64,000 nt of DNA. It comes from Cryoendolithus antarcticus (Eukaryota; Ascomycota; Dothideomycetes; Cladosporiales; Cladosporiaceae). The notes beneath the pieces are model-generated. The model searched no databases, was not told where the DNA came from, and saw only the letters and a program-made list of their open reading frames with translations. This document shows, piece after piece, positions 22,534 to 33,797 of this stretch (positions are counted from its first letter, which is position 1; every line of letters begins with the position of its first letter). A program made the position numbers and the translations under genes. The DNA is taken from NCBI GenBank assembly GCA_002077065.1, contig NAJO01000005.1, positions 930,001 through 994,000 of the forward strand, written 5' to 3'.

Positions 22534-22939
22534 GGCATTGCTGGTCTGACTGCTGCGGATAGAGCAGACAGATGTGATTGTGGATGTGGAAGGCAGTTGG
22601 GGGCGTCGCGAGGAAGTTGAGTCCAGCCATTCATTCGATCTTCGGCCCTTCTTCAGCGGTGTGGAGTCTACCTTTAAAGCTGTATAATCATGGACCACAG
22701 CGTCAGAAATCTGCATTTCGGGAAAGTAGACATTAGGCGGTTTGGAATGAGCATACGAGAACATGTGCGATGGGAAAGCGTGGCAAGAGCACGTGCACAT
22801 CGGCAGTGGACAGGACGTGGATTCATAGCGTGTGCGTATCTATTCGTCACCAGCATCAGGGTGTTCCACTTTGATGCCGCCATTCTCCCCGAAAGTCATC
22901 AATTTGTCAAATCATCAAAGTCCACCAAGAAAGACGTAC
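22534..22939. other. Convergent 3' region
   Basis: About 400 nt between two stops facing each other. It contains AT-richer stretches suitable for 3' processing of both transcripts and no gene-like ORF. Confidence 0.4.
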
Positions 22940-25383
22940 TCAGGTCAACCTCATGACCCGACTCCGACGCTTCATCCTCCTCGCAGTAGTTGTAGTTCGA
23001 GACGCTGACCCACCCAGATTACTACGTACCGTGATACCACCTGAAGGCTTCCCAGTACTGCGAGCATTGTAAGTCCACTTCCCACCACCGGCATTAGTCA
23101 TAGTGAGTGGAGTGCCTGCGTTGGGGTTGTTCAAGATCAGGCTGAGTGTAGCAGTACCGTCAATGACGTTCGAGTGGGCCGTGACAGCGATACTACCGCT
23201 CTGAGAAGAGCTCCATGTGTAGGCATCGATAGTGACGACGTCGCTGCCAGTGGGATTGATAGTGATGGTAATAAGGTCTGTGGCCGTAGTTGTCCCAGAT
23301 GTCACTGTCAATGTGAAGCTGAGAGTAGTGACGACAGTAACCTTAGGAGCCGTGAAAGAAGCTGAGGCCGCATTACTTCCAGCGATCGTCACTGTAGCGC
23401 CCGCTGTCTGAGTCCACGCGAAGCTCGGACTCTGTGCATTGGTGGCTTTGCCGGTCAAGGTAACCAGCACACCCGTGCGGACTGCTACATCGGGGCCGGC
23501 GTCTGCAGCAAGTGATCCGCCGGACGAGGTTGGCGGAGGTGCGCTGTCGCAGACCTTCGGAGTTGGGGTGGTGTCATCTGCGACTGTCAGCCATCGCTCG
23601 ATTGAATTTCTTCCGTTCAAGTCCCCCATGCTGCAAATGTCAGAACTTCAGGGAGCAGCTATAGACCCTGAACTGCAGAAGCACATGGCCACTCGTCGGC
23701 CCCTGACAGGCAGGGCGAGGGTTTTCGATGCAGAACGCGGAGGACTTACCCGGAAACGGGTCCAGAGGTCTGTCCAGAGTCAGCTAACGGTATACCATGC
23801 GGCAGCATCAAAGGACGAGATTTACCCCCACACTTGACCCTGTGCATCTGGTCCAAGTCCTTGGGCCAGGTGCCCAAAATTCGAGAAGTCGTTCTTAGCC
23901 GGTATCGTGCCGGGGAGCCCTGATTCAGGGAAGATGACTTCGCCCTAGTCACATCAGCACTTACCACTACAAGGGACGAATAGCAAAGATACTCACGATC
24001 GGACTGAGGTACTGTCCTGCTTTGATGGCTCCGCCGTTCGTGTCGCGAGTGCCGGTCGTCGCAGTGAACATGTAGTCCCGAGAGTACTTGGTAGAGGTAG
24101 TTGAGTCAAATCTCACCACCCATTTGTTGCGCACTGCAGCGACCCGAGTTGCAGCCGAAGCGACAGGTACGAGCGTAGCATTCCCAGTACATGGATCGAT
24201 GTCCATGCGAGAGATGGATAGACTGACGCTACTGTCCGAGATGTATCCAACGAAACGAGACTCCGCAAACTCCACATTCGCACTCGGTTGGCCATCGAAC
24301 ACGCCAATGATCAGGTCCTCGACGCGGATCGAAGGAGGCACGCCAGTCGTTAGGACCTGCGGAGTGAATGCTACGATTTCGTACGCGAGAACTTCACCTC
24401 CAACCCTGACACCGGAGAAATCGATGTAGTCGCCAGGTTGCAAAGGCACCATCGTCAGGCTATCTGGGACAGTGAACGTCGTCTGACCTGCCGGACGATT
24501 CGACTTTGGGCACTGTGTGTCGGTGGGCGAGCGAGGGACGCACCTAAGAGGAGGATCAAGAATTGCACTCGATACGTGAGGATATTGGAGAGCTGGACTT
24601 ACATCGGATAGCCCGAGAATGACGAGACAGTAGGATTCTCATCGTCAGCAGTGAACGCAGGGAGGGCAGTATAGCCTGCGCTATACACTGCTCTGGGATC
24701 GTTAATTCTGACGACTTGCCCACCAACCATGTGGATCTTGCCGTCGAAGTCAAGACTTGCGATGACGCCCTGGTTAGCTTCGAGACCGAACTGTGCAACT
24801 GAGGCCATTCCAGCGATGGCGACGTTGTTGACGTAATTGCCAACGACCTAGAGAATGTCAGTCCCGTATATATCGACCACAGAAGCCTCTGCGCCGAAAG
24901 CTGAGGGGATTTCCGTAGTGTCTGCCTACAAACAAGCCTCTAGAGCTCGTTCTGCGACCAAGCAGCGCAAGAGTTAGGCTCTCAACAACGATCGTATCCC
25001 ATGCGAACTGCAGTGGAGACACCATCTCGTGCTCTACAGGGCCGGATAGTGGACAAATCGGGAGAAGTGAAAGAACATACCGAGACTTCCATGCCGATGA
25101 AGTTGCCAGCAGCGACTTCCCGCATTCCCTGCCATGATGCTGGAAACTGAAATTGGAAGTTTTTGGGGATCGTGATTGTCAGTCCATTGACAGAAATCTT
25201 GCCTCCTGTATTGTATGCAGTCGTGTCCGCTGTAGCACTATGACAAGGTCAGCACAACGTAAACCTCGATGTGCTGGCGGAACAAGATGAGACCTACCTG
25301 TCGAGAGCACCCAGCAAGCTGAACGGGATCGCAGCCCGTACAATACAAGGCAGTAGTGTGAGGATCGCGAGTATGACGTGCAT
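22940..25383 (-). CDS. Secreted protein with PKD/Ig-like domain, seven exons, unknown function
   Basis: The model is complement(join(22940..23577, 23750..23769, 23826..23944, 23997..24543, 24603..24847, 25081..25237, 25298..25383)), 603 aa. It begins with a signal peptide (MHVILAILTLLPCIVRA). The first 370 residues look like beta-rich extracellular domains with paired Cys (MDIDPCTGN, SPTDTQCPKS). The junction at the 20-nt exon reads VWGPLDPFPDDTTPTPKVC. A beta-sandwich of about 100 residues follows (DAGPDVAVRTGVLVTLTG, FAWTQTAGATVTI), with the PKD/Ig-like pattern seen in surface proteins. The C-terminus ends in a Thr/Arg/Lys-rich stretch. Two introns are long for this window (233 and 172 nt). 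I take it as a cell-wall or extracellular protein; no enzyme motif is visible. The microexon and the last acceptor are the least certain parts. Confidence 0.7.
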
Positions 25384-28300
25384 CTTGCCTGAAGTGAACA
25401 TTATCGCAATGGGTGCTCAGACGGAGAACTCATCGAGTCCCAGTCGCATGCGAGCGCTCGTAATATGAAAATCGCGCATGGGAAGTCTCCAGGCTCTAGA
25501 TTGTCCATCGTAGCCTGCTTTGCTTGGCCTTTCACGACGTATTGCGTGACCCGAAAGCTGGTTTCAGTTGTCTGGAGAGGCAGTGGCGCATGTGCTACCC
25601 GCTACTCTTGAGTTACATGGATGGATCTACACCGAAACAAGGGTTTGCCGTGTTGGTCGTCCAACGTAACAAGGTCTAGCCAGCGCAACTGGTGGGCCAT
25701 GGTGGCCTCGGCCCCCCGAACCATTGCTTCACCCGTCCATTGGACCACCACAGCGATGCAATGCGGCCGACTGTACTTGCGCGAAGGTGGCTCTACCTAA
25801 GGTCGTGTCGCTGCGGGGCAATCCTAGGGCTAGACGAGAAGTTCTGGAAGGATGGAAGAGGTCTGTCGCTTGATGATCCGGTACGAGGTATGCCCGAACA
25901 TGGCTAACGCAAGAGCCGAGAAGATCTTCCATGCACGTCAGCACCCACGACCACGGCGGCGGGCACAGTACATGCAGGCCTGGGGTACGGAAAGCGCCTA
26001 AACTTCCAGGTTCTCGGATATTCCCTTGGCGCTGGACGACCATAGCTGCGAGTCTCGCGAAGTATGCAGAAGGCTACAGAGCTCCACCGTCTAGATCCTG
26101 TACCGCTCGCGAATCGTCTGCAGCGGGGAGGATCCGTTGCTACGCCCCGGGCAGGCCGGATACGGTTATGATAGCAGCGTCGCGAGAGTGTCGTCCGCAT
26201 GTCACGTCAGCAATGCGAATTCTAGATGCGCGGTCCCAGAAGCTTCGGCAGTAGAGGACCATGCTCTGCGCGTCGCCCGGCTAACGATTCTTCGAGGTGG
26301 TCTGCCATAAAGGTGTCTCACGTTGGGGATGATCAGTACAGATCTAGCGCCTCGTGTTCATAAGCGAGTGCGTTCCGACCCGCTGCCACGCAGATCAATA
26401 CCGAGTCGCCGGTACTTCCAGGGTACAAGGCTACACAAGGCGATGCCAGTGGCTGACGCTCTCCTCGACCTCACTTCATCAAGATCTGCTCGTCTGGCTG
26501 TTCGGAACAAGTAGAGCTCCATTATAACAGCGCTGTAAACGTGCCATTGCCATGAGTGCCAGCATACACCTGCCCTCTGAGAACGCACCGCTCTGCCCAT
26601 CTACTCACGATCAGCTAGCCGAACCCTCGGGTGGCGCCCCCGCTGTTAGTCGCGTGCCATGACCATCACGCGAGAAGCACGTGGTTGGCGTTCACACATC
26701 CGCCAACATCATCAATCGCATTGTCCGAATGTAGCAGCTAGTGTGGCGGATCTGCAGCTCCATCCTTGTTCTCCATGACTGGGCAAAGTTTACACGCCAC
26801 CGTCTCTGCAGACGGAGCTCAGCGGGACCTACATGCGCAAGCCACTTGCACCACTAATGCATAGATCAACAGCACACTGCATTTTTGCATGCTTGGAACT
26901 CTGTATCGAGTCGTGGTCGAGCGCCACCGTCTTGGAAGCTCGCCAGGAAGAGGAGGCTCCTCGAATGCCGATAGGAAGGGCAAATCAGGCGTCCGAATCT
27001 CACTGCGACTCATATCAATGCAGCTCGAAACCATTCTTATGTGCTATGGACAGTGCTGAACATACAAACAGATAGATATTTCGGGCGACCTGCCAAGATC
27101 CGCGAGATCACGCTGAATGCGGTCAATGCTACAATGGCTTTGTACATGCCTTCCAAACCGGAATTGATGGGCGAGGCTGCTCCCAACCATGGTCCCTGCC
27201 GCGAGCTTCGGTTACCTACAGCGCATTTGTGCCAAGTATGTTACGCGACTTGGCGGAGCTCTCGCTCCCTTGGCAATCCGGAGCTTCAACCTCATGTCAA
27301 GATGCAACGATCCTGTGCTGCAGGACTGGCGTGAGCGATGGCCGCTGGGCATGCCAGATAGCTGGGCTTTGCGGCTCACGGCATCGCGAGGTTAGATTCT
27401 GAGGCACAGGCCCGACGATGGCGCCATTCGATGCTTTTGCGGCTGACTTGCTACATCCAGCATACCAGAAGTGACTTGGCACTTGTCACTGTCCGGTCTT
27501 GTGGAACTGTCAAGATCCCGCGCAGGCCTGGCCAACGATGACAGCATGCACCCGACAGTCTCGGAACCAGTCCAAGGCGGTTCATCAGCCTGCCAGTCAG
27601 CTATTGGACCATGATCCCGCTTCAGACCTCGCCCGTCTATCTGCAGAGAAACAGCGTGTATTGGCCTGGTTGGTGCATCACCACGATGTAGCCAAGACAA
27701 CTTCACACCAGACAGCCACCGCATCGCCGGCAAGGTTTGGGTCATCAACCAATAGAGTGCCTTGTGTGCTGCCTGTACGACAACATGGCACGATGGAGCA
27801 CTCAGTTTTGTGCTACACTCATGCAGTGCTATTCCCGTTACATTCGCCGCCTCGAACGTAGTCCTTCACGGTCTCGGTCTAGGTCTCTCACCTGTCCAGT
27901 CTTCGTACCCGCGGATCAATATCCCAACATCAGCTGATTTCGAAGGCGATGCTAAACGCCACCAGACTTGTACATGGTGTTCATCACGCTGACATCGACG
28001 AACGCTCGCTCGGATCGTCTCCAAGTGGTGCATGAGGCTCTACATCCTTGAAGCTTAGACGCCCGGTCGAGCTACACCATGGCCAGATCAAGTGGTCGGT
28101 ACAAGAAGAGGGACGAATGGCAATCGAGAACACGAGGGCCGGTGCCTGCGGCAACATGCCCTACCTCACCGGGAAGCTATTGAACTGGAGCTTGTCTGAT
28201 CCTGGTGGACTGAAAAAGGTGCACGCCCTAATCGCACTTGGCGCGATGGGCGTGTCTGTATGTTCGCTCTGTCGAGTCCCTGCGCAGTACGTAATGCTAT

Positions 28301-28864
28301 TATCGGCATGACTGCGAATGCAGAGTCTCATGGTAGAACGCACACGGTAATCTGGAAAAAGCATAGGAAGAGTCACAACCCCACCCCACTAGCACTGCAC
28401 GTTAGAGTCGTTGAATCGAGGGTGATAGAATCGGAGGCTCAATATCTGCTTGCGCAGGAGCAGGGGTACTGCTGACCTGCAGGTCGAAGGTTCACTCGGC
28501 CATGGTCCTTTCACAACGATGCATGGCATACATAGCATCGAGACCACGGTCTGATGCCGCTCGATCGGATCCCAAACTTGTTGACTTGTCGCCTGGGCTG
28601 ATCCCTGGCAGAGAATGGCTAGCCACGTGGGACAACGCATGCATCTCCACATGCAGACCTCGCGTATCTCCGATGGCACACCCTTTCGATGTATCTCGCC
28701 ATTATGCCGGAGTGACCAGGAAGAGAGCATTTGTCGAGTCCAACACAGAGGAGAACATCGGAGCCGCGCTTATAAAGCCTGAGTCCAAGAGCTCAACGCC
28801 CTCAAACTCGCTCATCGTCCCACCTCAAATTTTACTCTCACGCGACGCCTACAGCCTTGCCAAG
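25384..28864. other. Gene-poor 3.5-kb region
   Basis: No ORF longer than about 120 codons occurs on either strand, and none has a recognisable domain, signal peptide or splice-supported partner. The base composition is not strikingly AT-rich, so a heavily RIP-mutated transposon is not obvious. I found no tRNA B-box consensus or simple repeat array by eye. The last 100 nt hold the TATA box of the multicopper oxidase gene. The region could contain a non-coding RNA, an old decayed gene, or regulatory DNA. Confidence 0.4.
28771..28776 (+). promoter_or_regulatory. TATA box of the multicopper oxidase gene
   Basis: TATAAA 89 nt upstream of the ATG at 28865, which is a normal distance for fungal promoters with a short leader. 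The evidence is motif and position only. Confidence 0.5.
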
Positions 28865-31127
28865 ATGTGGCACTCTGCAAGACTCTTGTTGGTCACTATC
28901 ATTGCTGGGCATGTCTTCGCCAAAGATTGGGAAAGCCCTCCGTATACCAATCTCTACTCGGAGCCCCTACCGATCCCACCTACGAAATCTCCGCTCAAGT
29001 ATGTCATGCGTCCCATTCGTGAAGCGGCTTTTGCGGTTACTCACACTCTGTAGGACCTTCACCTTCCCCAACCAAGCCCCGATCGATTACTATGAGATCG
29101 ACATCAAGCCCTTGGAACAACAGGTCTACCCTGGCAAGGCGAAGACCAGACTTGTCGGCTACGATGGCGTCAGCCCAGGTCCGACGTTCCGCATGACTAA
29201 AGGCCGCGAAGCCATCGTCCGCTTCATCAATCATGGTGACCTCGCGAACAGCGTGCATCTTCACGGCTCATATTCGAGGGCCCCGTTCGATGGCTGGGCC
29301 GAAGACGTGACCCCACGGCAGTCATACAAGGACTATTACTATCCGAATCAACAGAATGCCCGCATGCTCTGGTATCATGATCATGCCATTGATCACACTG
29401 CGGTAAGTCTGCCATTCATGACGTTCTGACTCTCGAATGCTAACATCAAACCAGCAAAACGCCTACCTGGGCCAAGCCGGTGCCTACATCCTCACAGACT
29501 CCGAGGAACAGGCCATCACTGGACTGCCGAAAGGCAACTACGAGGTCCCGCTCACGCTTGCGTCAAAGCGCTACAACAGTGATGGTTCCCTCTTCACTCC
29601 AGACGCAAACGGCGTGACGGACAACCTTTTTGGCGATTTAATCCACGTCAATGGCCAGCCTTGGCCGTGAGTATCAGCTGCGTCATCTAGTGCAGAGTTC
29701 CACTGAAATCTAGCAGGTACCTCAAGGTCGAGCCGAGGAAGTACCGCCTCAGGTTCTTGAACGCAGCTATCTCCAGATCGTTCCAGCTCTACTTCGAGGC
29801 CAGTGGGAAACTCGGCACCCGCATTACGTTCAATGTCGTGGCTTCGGACGCAGGGCTGCTGCTCAAGCCTGTCGCCTCTACACAGCTCGACATCTCCATG
29901 GCTGAGAGATGGGAGGTCGTATTCGACTTTGCTGGTCTGCAAGGCCAGAATGTAACACTGCGAAGCAACGCCAACATTCCCTCCGTAACTCCATACCTTC
30001 ACACCGATAAGGTCATGCGTAAGTTGAAATCGTCGCCGAAGTCTCCGTTCGCATTTGCTGAGTGTGCCCCAGGCTTCGTCGTTGGCAGCACCGTGACCGA
30101 TTCCAGCAACAACGATGCTCTGCCCGCGAAACTACGCGATGTACCATTTCCACCCAACAAGAATGGTCTCGACCATGCCTTCGAGTTCCAAAGAACGAAT
30201 GGCGAATGGAAGATCAACGGAGTCTCATGGGCTGATGGTCCAGAGGCCCGGGTTCTCGCAAAACCTCAGCGGGGCAATGTAGAGAGATGGGAGCTCAAGG
30301 TAAATCTTACACTTCAATCTACAAAGGTTTCTGATACTGACCCGCGAAGAACGGAGCTGGCGGCTGGACTCATCCCATCCATATCCATCTCGTGAGTAAA
30401 ACCTAGCTTTGATGCATCGATTCATCACTGACCAAGTCTACTAGGTCGACTTCCAGATTGTGAGCCGCACAGGTGGTGATCGTCCGGTGCTACCCTACGA
30501 AGCTGTGGCGCTGAAAGACGTAGTGTGGTTGAACACGAATGAAGTGGTAAGCAAGTGCCAGCGTCGAAGATATTGCCTTGGGTATGGGCTAACAGTTACA
30601 ACAGGTCAATGTGATTGCGCGTTATGCGCCGTGGGATGGACTGTACATGTTCCACTGCCACAATTTGATCCACGAGGACCATGAGTACGTCTCGCAGTCT
30701 CGTTAATGCCATAACGCTTTCTGTGACCGCTTAATCTCACACTAACCGCTACACAGAATGATGGCGGCTTTTAACGTCACCGCTTTGGATAACCTGGGCT
30801 ACAATGAGACCACTCGATTCATTGGTATAACATGGCCCCTACTGCCAGCCCGCCCGACAAGCACTGACGTTATGCGCAGATCCGATGGAGGCGACATACC
30901 GCGCTAAGCCATTCAACGACGCAGACTGGATCGGCCGGACTGGAGACTTCAGCGATGCTGCCATTTCAGCCAAAGCTACATTTTTCAACAAGCTCAATGC
31001 GTATTCTGAACAGCCACAGGTCGATGCGGCACTTCAGGCGTACTGGAAGACGAAAGCGACCCAAACCGCTACGACCCTGTCGACAAAGACCAGGAGAAGC
31101 GTCGAGGCTACAGCTGCGGTAAATTGA
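28865..31127 (+). CDS. Secreted multicopper oxidase, bilirubin-oxidase-like
   Basis: Ten exons, join(28865..28998, 29054..29402, 29455..29666, 29717..30018, 30073..30299, 30350..30391, 30445..30546, 30605..30684, 30757..30824, 30880..31127), 587 aa. A signal peptide (MWHSARLLLVTIIAGHVFA) is followed by three cupredoxin domains. All four copper ligand blocks are present: HLHGS, WYHDHA, HPIHIHLVDF and HCHNLIHEDHEMM. The last has the axial Met arrangement of bilirubin oxidase and CotA-type enzymes. The 54-nt intron at 30019-30072 is stop-free and in frame; removing it gives the family block VMRFVVG. Such enzymes oxidise bilirubin, phenols or metals and reduce O2 to water outside the cell. The true substrate here is unknown. 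Confidence 0.92.
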
Positions 31128-31523
31128 CGTCTGCATTTTGCTGTGTTTTGAGCCATGCTAATCCTTTACGAAGTGAGACCCTTGCTCGGCTTGCCACAAG
31201 AGGTGATGGAGGTGTCAAGATGCCGTGGAACGCGAGTTGAGGAATAATGATGAATGCACGATGGAATGTATGATTTCCGGCGCTTCAGGGCCGTTGACAT
31301 GACCTTTGCTCGCTACGATATATGAAATGCGACCAAACTCACACCTCGGCATGTGCCAGTGCCATCCCATCTTACCTTATTTTGCGACTCTGGAGGTCTG
31401 AGCGTTCTTATGCTCTCGCAATATGCGCTGTGAATGAATCTCTGCGAGACGGCGCCCAATAGACGACCCGGCAGAGAAGACATCTCGATAGTGACGATCA
31501 ATACAACATGGTATGTCGCGGCA
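31128..31523. other. Convergent 3' region
   Basis: About 400 nt between the oxidase stop and the thioesterase stop. Short ORFs only; presumably the two 3' ends. Confidence 0.4.
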
Positions 31524-32477
31524 TCAGTCCTCCAGACTGGGCACCACCCTTTCCAAGAAGGCACACATATCCTTCATGACGGCTCCATTGAGCGAGTGAC
31601 CCAGCCCTTCGTACTCCTTCACTATCAGATCATCACTCCCCACCCCCAGAAACTCCAATTGCTTCAATGTAATGTTCCACACCCGCTTCGGGATCAGCGT
31701 ATCCTTCTGCCCTCTTACAAGCATGATCGGCACATCGCCGTGAGTGACTGGCAGCCCAGCCTTGGCCCTCATGTCCGGCAGCCGGTTGCACAATGGCAGG
31801 TATCCCATCAGACCTATGATGCCCGCGAGACGGCCCGCGTACTTCGAGCTCGTGAGATCAGTCAGAAGTGACATTGCACAGCCCTGACTAAAGCCTCCGA
31901 GCACCACTCTCTGAGGTGGGATACCCTTCTTCCCGCATGCGTCGATGAGCGATTCGAGGTACTTCACCGAGTTCATCATGCCCTCTTCGTCTTCGGGGTC
32001 ATCGAGCTCGGGTCTATCGTTTGCGAATGGCGACAATTGCGTAGGTGTGTACCAGGCTGTTGTCATGGCGTCGCGGTTCTCGAGGGCATTGGGGATGATC
32101 CAGTGCATGTGCGGTAGTTTGTTGTTGTTTTGGAACTGATCTGCTACGTCTAGACTGTATGTTAGTTGCTTATCCTGAATATACTTCTGCTTCGCGGACA
32201 CTTCGACACCCTTGAGCTGCTGCTGCCAGTGCTGCTGCGTGCAGTACTTATCCTGCACCGGGCGTGTCTGAAGACGCACAGAGCGCCGCAAATATCGAAA
32301 AGATCGAAATAGTGGGAGCTCACCTTCCAGGCCCTCTGCCGTATCACCCAGGCCATGGACAAAGATGAAAGCTGCGCCATGGGCTGGATCTGAGAGAGTC
32401 TTTTGGGCGGGTTTGTGAATTGGCTCTGCTCTACCGGGTGTGGACGGCAGGGTCATGCGTCGCTGTCTGCTAGCCAT
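31524..32477 (-). CDS. Acyl-protein thioesterase / phospholipase-carboxylesterase family
   Basis: The model is complement(join(31524..32149, 32324..32477)), 259 aa. The intron is 174 nt (GTGAGC..TCTAG) and joins HGLGDTAEGLE to DVADQFQNNNKL. Nearby acceptors are possible, but this one gives the best family match. The fold is an alpha/beta hydrolase with nucleophile motif GFSQG, the Asp in KDTLIP and the His in GLGHSL. The N-terminus before VIFVHGLGD-type sequence (here FIFVHGLGDTAEG) is about 40 residues long. Two starts (32477 and 32456) are possible. APT1-like enzymes remove palmitate from proteins or act as lysophospholipases in the cytosol. This copy has an insert (NDRPELDDPEDEEG) typical of the fungal second paralogue. 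Confidence 0.85.
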   Translation of the reverse strand: MASRQRRMTLPSTPGRAEPIHKPAQKTLSDPAHGAAFIFVHGLGDTAEGLEGELPLFRSFRYLRRSVRLQTRPVQDKYCTQQHWQQQLKGVEVSAKQKYIQDKQLTYSLDVADQFQNNNKLPHMHWIIPNALENRDAMTTAWYTPTQLSPFANDRPELDDPEDEEGMMNSVKYLESLIDACGKKGIPPQRVVLGGFSQGCAMSLLTDLTSSKYAGRLAGIIGLMGYLPLCNRLPDMRAKAGLPVTHGDVPIMLVRGQKDTLIPKRVWNITLKQLEFLGVGSDDLIVKEYEGLGHSLNGAVMKDMCAFLERVVPSLED

Positions 32478-32847
32478 AGCTTTCCTGATACTGCGTTGTG
32501 ACGGTCGGGGTCTGTAAGGGATTGACAGAGAAGGGAGGGGAGAAGGTATGATCATGGACTGTATGCGAAGAGCAATCGGATAGTAGGAGGCTGTACTGTA
32601 CCTGACAAGCACCTCCGGCAGCACACAAGCTGTAGCTACACCGCTAACGGCTGCCAGCAAACGCTGTGCTCCGTCAATTTCTCGTGAGCGGGCGTAGGTG
32701 AGGTCAGAGAGCCGGCGGGTCAAAGGAGGGGCACAGAGGTGAAACCATCACGCGACTCATGCGGTCGTTCCATTGCGCACGTGATCATGTTCCCACTTGG
32801 GAAGCTGCAGCCACAGCGTCGCCCATTACTACCTACATCTCTCCAAG
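32478..32847. other. Divergent promoter region, thioesterase and VPS71
   Basis: About 370 nt between the two divergent starts. The open frame of the thioesterase continues back into it (to 32723) without protein-like content. No other feature is seen. Confidence 0.4.
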
Positions 32848-33681
32848 ATGGCGCTCCGCTTCCGCACTCCTCATATCGAGGAGCTGCCCACAGCGCAGAC
32901 CAAGCAAGCGCCAGGCTTCGCATGGGTCACCGTTCCCAGTGCTGTTGAGAAGCCTGCAGCGGATCTCAGCAATAAAAAGCGCGGCACTCGCTTCGCTGCC
33001 CAAGGACAGACTGACGCGCAGAAGGAAGCGCATAGTGTGCGACAACAGGAGAAGATCAACGCGCGTATACGCGAACTGAACTCCGACAATGCTCGAGCCG
33101 GGGGTGTTGTCGTGCCAAAGAAGGAGGATGGGAGCGCCGCCGGGAAAGGCAAGACGCCCAATACGAGGAAGATTCTGAGCAGCATGAAGCATTTCTCACA
33201 TTACTTGGACGATGAGGTTGCAGAGTTTGGGTTAACGGGCAAAGTGGATGGGATGGATCGCCTGACTGAGGGTGGACTTCTCCCGGCCGCGTCAGTGGCT
33301 GGCGCAGCACAACGAGCGAGCAAAACTCCTCTTGCAAGACGGTTGCAGCAGGATCAGAGTACTGGAGGCAGTCCGAGGCCTGCCACCCCATCGGCTGTTC
33401 CACCTGCAGCGACTCCGACAGACGACCAGGGCGAAGTTATCGATGGCAACGCGCCGTTTCCGTCCCAAGCTGAGATCGATGCGCTCTTGAATGCACCACC
33501 TCTACTTTACAGTGCAGCTCGCTCAGCAGCCCCACCGGTTTCTGCACCGCCTCCGAGAGTTTTCTGCGAGATCTGCGGGTACTGGGGGCGTGTCAGATGT
33601 CTCAAGTGCGGTGCGAGGACGTGTAGTGTGGACTGCGAGACGATTCACGTTGCTGATCGATGCTTGAAGTTCTATGCTTGA
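32848..33681 (+). CDS. VPS71: HIT zinc-finger subunit of SWR1 complex (Vps71/Swc6, ZNHIT1)
   Basis: Single exon, 277 aa from 32848. The C-terminus carries a HIT-type zinc finger: CEIC, then CLKC, then CSVDC and a final H and C (HVADRC) with the typical GYWGRVRCLKC core. The N-terminal 200 residues are basic and partly disordered, with a helical KMKHFSHYLDD-like segment (SSMKHFSHYLDDEVAEF). Vps71/Swc6 is a nuclear subunit of the SWR1 remodeller, which puts histone H2A.Z into nucleosomes. Fungal homologues are around this length (yeast 280 aa). The 17 codons upstream of this ATG are open but look like leader. Confidence 0.9.
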   Translation: MALRFRTPHIEELPTAQTKQAPGFAWVTVPSAVEKPAADLSNKKRGTRFAAQGQTDAQKEAHSVRQQEKINARIRELNSDNARAGGVVVPKKEDGSAAGKGKTPNTRKILSSMKHFSHYLDDEVAEFGLTGKVDGMDRLTEGGLLPAASVAGAAQRASKTPLARRLQQDQSTGGSPRPATPSAVPPAATPTDDQGEVIDGNAPFPSQAEIDALLNAPPLLYSAARSAAPPVSAPPPRVFCEICGYWGRVRCLKCGARTCSVDCETIHVADRCLKFYA

Positions 33682-33797
33682 TGTCCGGAAGAGCTCTTCT
33701 ATCTCCGTGTACCCGACTATGTTCGGTACTATCTATGGGTCTACGTGCGCCGCTCAAGCACCACTTTCGCGTCATGCTCGATAATCCATGACACCCC

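Noticed and set aside
25384..28864. RIP-mutated transposon in the gene-poor interval
   Set aside because: The interval is not AT-rich and shows no terminal repeats, transposase or reverse-transcriptase traces by eye.
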